Part shown: piece after piece, positions 62,816 through 64,000 of the stretch
Numbering within the stretch: the first letter of the stretch is position 1
How the letters are laid out: each line of letters begins with the position of its first letter
Assembly (NCBI GenBank): GCA_013822725.1
Contig: PNKX01000003.1
Span: 124,001 to 188,000 of the forward strand
DNA: 64,000 nucleotides
From: Pirellula sp.
Lineage (GTDB): Bacteria; Planctomycetota; Planctomycetia; Pirellulales; Lacipirellulaceae
Reading direction: 5' to 3'
Position numbers and translations under genes: made by a program
The notes under the pieces: generated by a model
The model's database searches: none
The model's input: only the letters and a program-made list of their open reading frames with translations
What the model was told of the DNA's origin: nothing

Positions 62816-64000
62816 TTGTTGGTCGGGCCCGTTTTTAACCGCGAGTTGGCGACGGCCCCCCGGTCTTGGCGGCTTTACCTTTCGCGAGCCATTTACGTCG
62901 GCGCCCTGTTCGGGCTGGTCTGCACCGCGTGGCTCATTCTGTTTGGTTCGCAACCGATGCGCTCCCTGGGCGACTTGGCCCGGTTTGGAGCGGCGATCTT
63001 TGCGCTGCTCGCGCCGGTACAGTTGGCGCTAGCGATTGGATTCTCGGCGTTGCTCGCGGCGGCGGCGGTCGCGCAGGAAAAGGATCGGCGGACGCTCGAT
63101 CTGCTGCTGATGACGCGGATGACCAATTCTGAGTTGGTCGTCGGCAAACTCTTGGCAAGCATGCTGACGGTGCTCGTGCTGATCGCGGCCGGCCTGCCCC
63201 TCTTCTTGCTGCTGGCGATGCTGGGGGGAGTCTCGCACGCGCAGATCGCGCGGGTCTTCGGCGTGACGCTCGCGGCGGCGCTGGCGGCGGGGAGTTTGGG
63301 TTCGACGATCGCGCTGTGGCGCGAGAAGACGTTTCAATCGCTGGCGATGACGGCGCTGGCGCTGATGATCTGGCTGATCGCGGGCGAGGGGGTCGCGGCG
63401 CTTGGGGCGGGCGCGTTCGGCGCGAGCTCGACCGAGTGGGCCGTCGCCGTGAGTCCGCTGCGGGCAATCTTTGCGGCCGCGGCGCCACGGACTTCGTTCA
63501 CGCCGATGTTCGCGGACGCGCCGTGGCTGGGCGCTCCTTCCGATTTCTTTACGATCGCCGCGGCGGCGCTCGCCTTGGGGCTGAACGTCCTAGCGATCGC
63601 GCTGGTCCGCGTGTGGAACCCGACGCGCGAAGCGCGGCCGCAGACGGCCGACGAGTCGCACGATGCGCCGCTCGTCGATGCCGAGGCGCCGCGGGATATT
63701 CACGCCGCGCCGGGCCGCACCAAGGAAGTGTGGGACAACCCCATTCTGTGGCGGGAGATCTGCACCTGGGCCTACGGCAAGAAAGTCGTGATCATCAAGC
63801 TGGCCTACCTGGCGATCTTCGCCGCCTGCTCCTGGGCGATGTATGGCGTGCTGCAAGCCGATCCGACGCCGACCGTCGGCGGAGCGCTGCCAGACGCCTC
63901 GCTAACCGTGGTCCCGCTGCTGGTGCTGGGCCTGGTGCTGGTGAACGCACTGGCGGTGACGTCGATCACCAACGAACGTGATGCGGGCGCTCTCGACCTG
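62816..64000 (+). CDS. ABC-2 type transporter permease, 3' end missing
   Basis: The frame runs off the right edge, leaving 395 residues. It starts at TTG 62816 with AAAGGAA 8 bases upstream (LVGPVFNRELATAPRSWRLY). At least seven TM segments are visible, and the first cytoplasmic loop holds QEKDRRTLDLLLMTRMTNSE, the usual 'ExxTLxLLL...LxxxELVxGKLLA' pattern of ABC-2 permeases; a second such loop (NERDAGALDL) begins at the edge. An ATPase is expected outside the window. Substrate unknown. Confidence 0.88.
   Translation, partial: MLVGPVFNRELATAPRSWRLYLSRAIYVGALFGLVCTAWLILFGSQPMRSLGDLARFGAAIFALLAPVQLALAIGFSALLAAAAVAQEKDRRTLDLLLMTRMTNSELVVGKLLASMLTVLVLIAAGLPLFLLLAMLGGVSHAQIARVFGVTLAAALAAGSLGSTIALWREKTFQSLAMTALALMIWLIAGEGVAALGAGAFGASSTEWAVAVSPLRAIFAAAAPRTSFTPMFADAPWLGAPSDFFTIAAAALALGLNVLAIALVRVWNPTREARPQTADESHDAPLVDAEAPRDIHAAPGRTKEVWDNPILWREICTWAYGKKVVIIKLAYLAIFAACSWAMYGVLQADPTPTVGGALPDASLTVVPLLVLGLVLVNALAVTSITNERDAGALDL

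Overview
The window reads as chromosomal DNA of a planctomycete, most likely of the Pirellulales and close to Lacipirellulaceae. Evidence: GC-rich coding sequence, a secreted protein that combines a dockerin-like calcium-loop pair with a PEP-CTERM tail (13288-15906), a CsrA with a long tail, planctomycete-style dispersed repeats (degenerate 'CCGCCAAGG/CACGAAG' heptads, GC-rich double hairpins) and a high share of unclassified conserved proteins. The lineage is inferred from family content; no rRNA or tRNA gene was seen. No phage, integrase, transposase or CRISPR array was recognised.

Layout. 1-9 kb: the 3' part of an alpha/beta-hydrolase, csrA, a UVR-motif protein, a hemerythrin-like protein, two exported Ntn-type amidohydrolases, a TfoX-N protein and a DUF454 membrane protein. 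9-13 kb: an unclassified 336-aa protein, then an exbB-exbD-VWA operon on the minus strand whose VWA protein has a TonB/TolA-like anchor. 13-18 kb: a large glycine-rich exported protein, arfB, a TIM-barrel epimerase and a NarL-type regulator. 18.7-24.4 kb: a nitrogen island of two ammonium transporters and three PII genes with two sigma-54-type promoters. 24.8-27 kb: a KdpE/KdpD-like pair in which the kinase lacks the usual KdpD N-terminal region. 27.5-34.9 kb: a Ter-like locus (TerB-like/AAA+/zinc-ribbon protein, coiled-coil protein, DUF6384-like membrane protein, TelA-like protein, low-affinity iron permease domain, D-cysteine desulfhydrase). 35-42.3 kb: a full phosphate regulon in the order phoR-pstS-pstC-pstA-pstB-phoU-phoB with a Pho-box-like tandem repeat before pstS. 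42.3-48.8 kb: a HemN-like radical SAM protein and a LuxE-like ligase / aldehyde dehydrogenase / iron alcohol dehydrogenase / beta-propeller cassette. 49-52 kb: two unclassified proteins and a SNF2-family ATPase. 52-55.7 kb: an ankyrin lipoprotein, a small protein and a dense patch of hairpin repeats. 55.8-64 kb: fumarase, malic enzyme, a membrane protein, a TPR protein and the 5' part of an ABC-2 permease.

How the parts fit. Three nutrient circuits sit within 24 kb: nitrogen (Amt/PII, sigma-54), potassium-type or osmotic signalling (KdpDE-like) and phosphate (Pst/PhoRUB). The most unusual assemblies are the ExbBD-VWA operon, the Ter-like locus and the acid-to-alcohol reduction cassette. At least six families of dispersed palindromic or degenerate repeats occur, mostly just downstream of genes; in two cases they have become part of reading frames.
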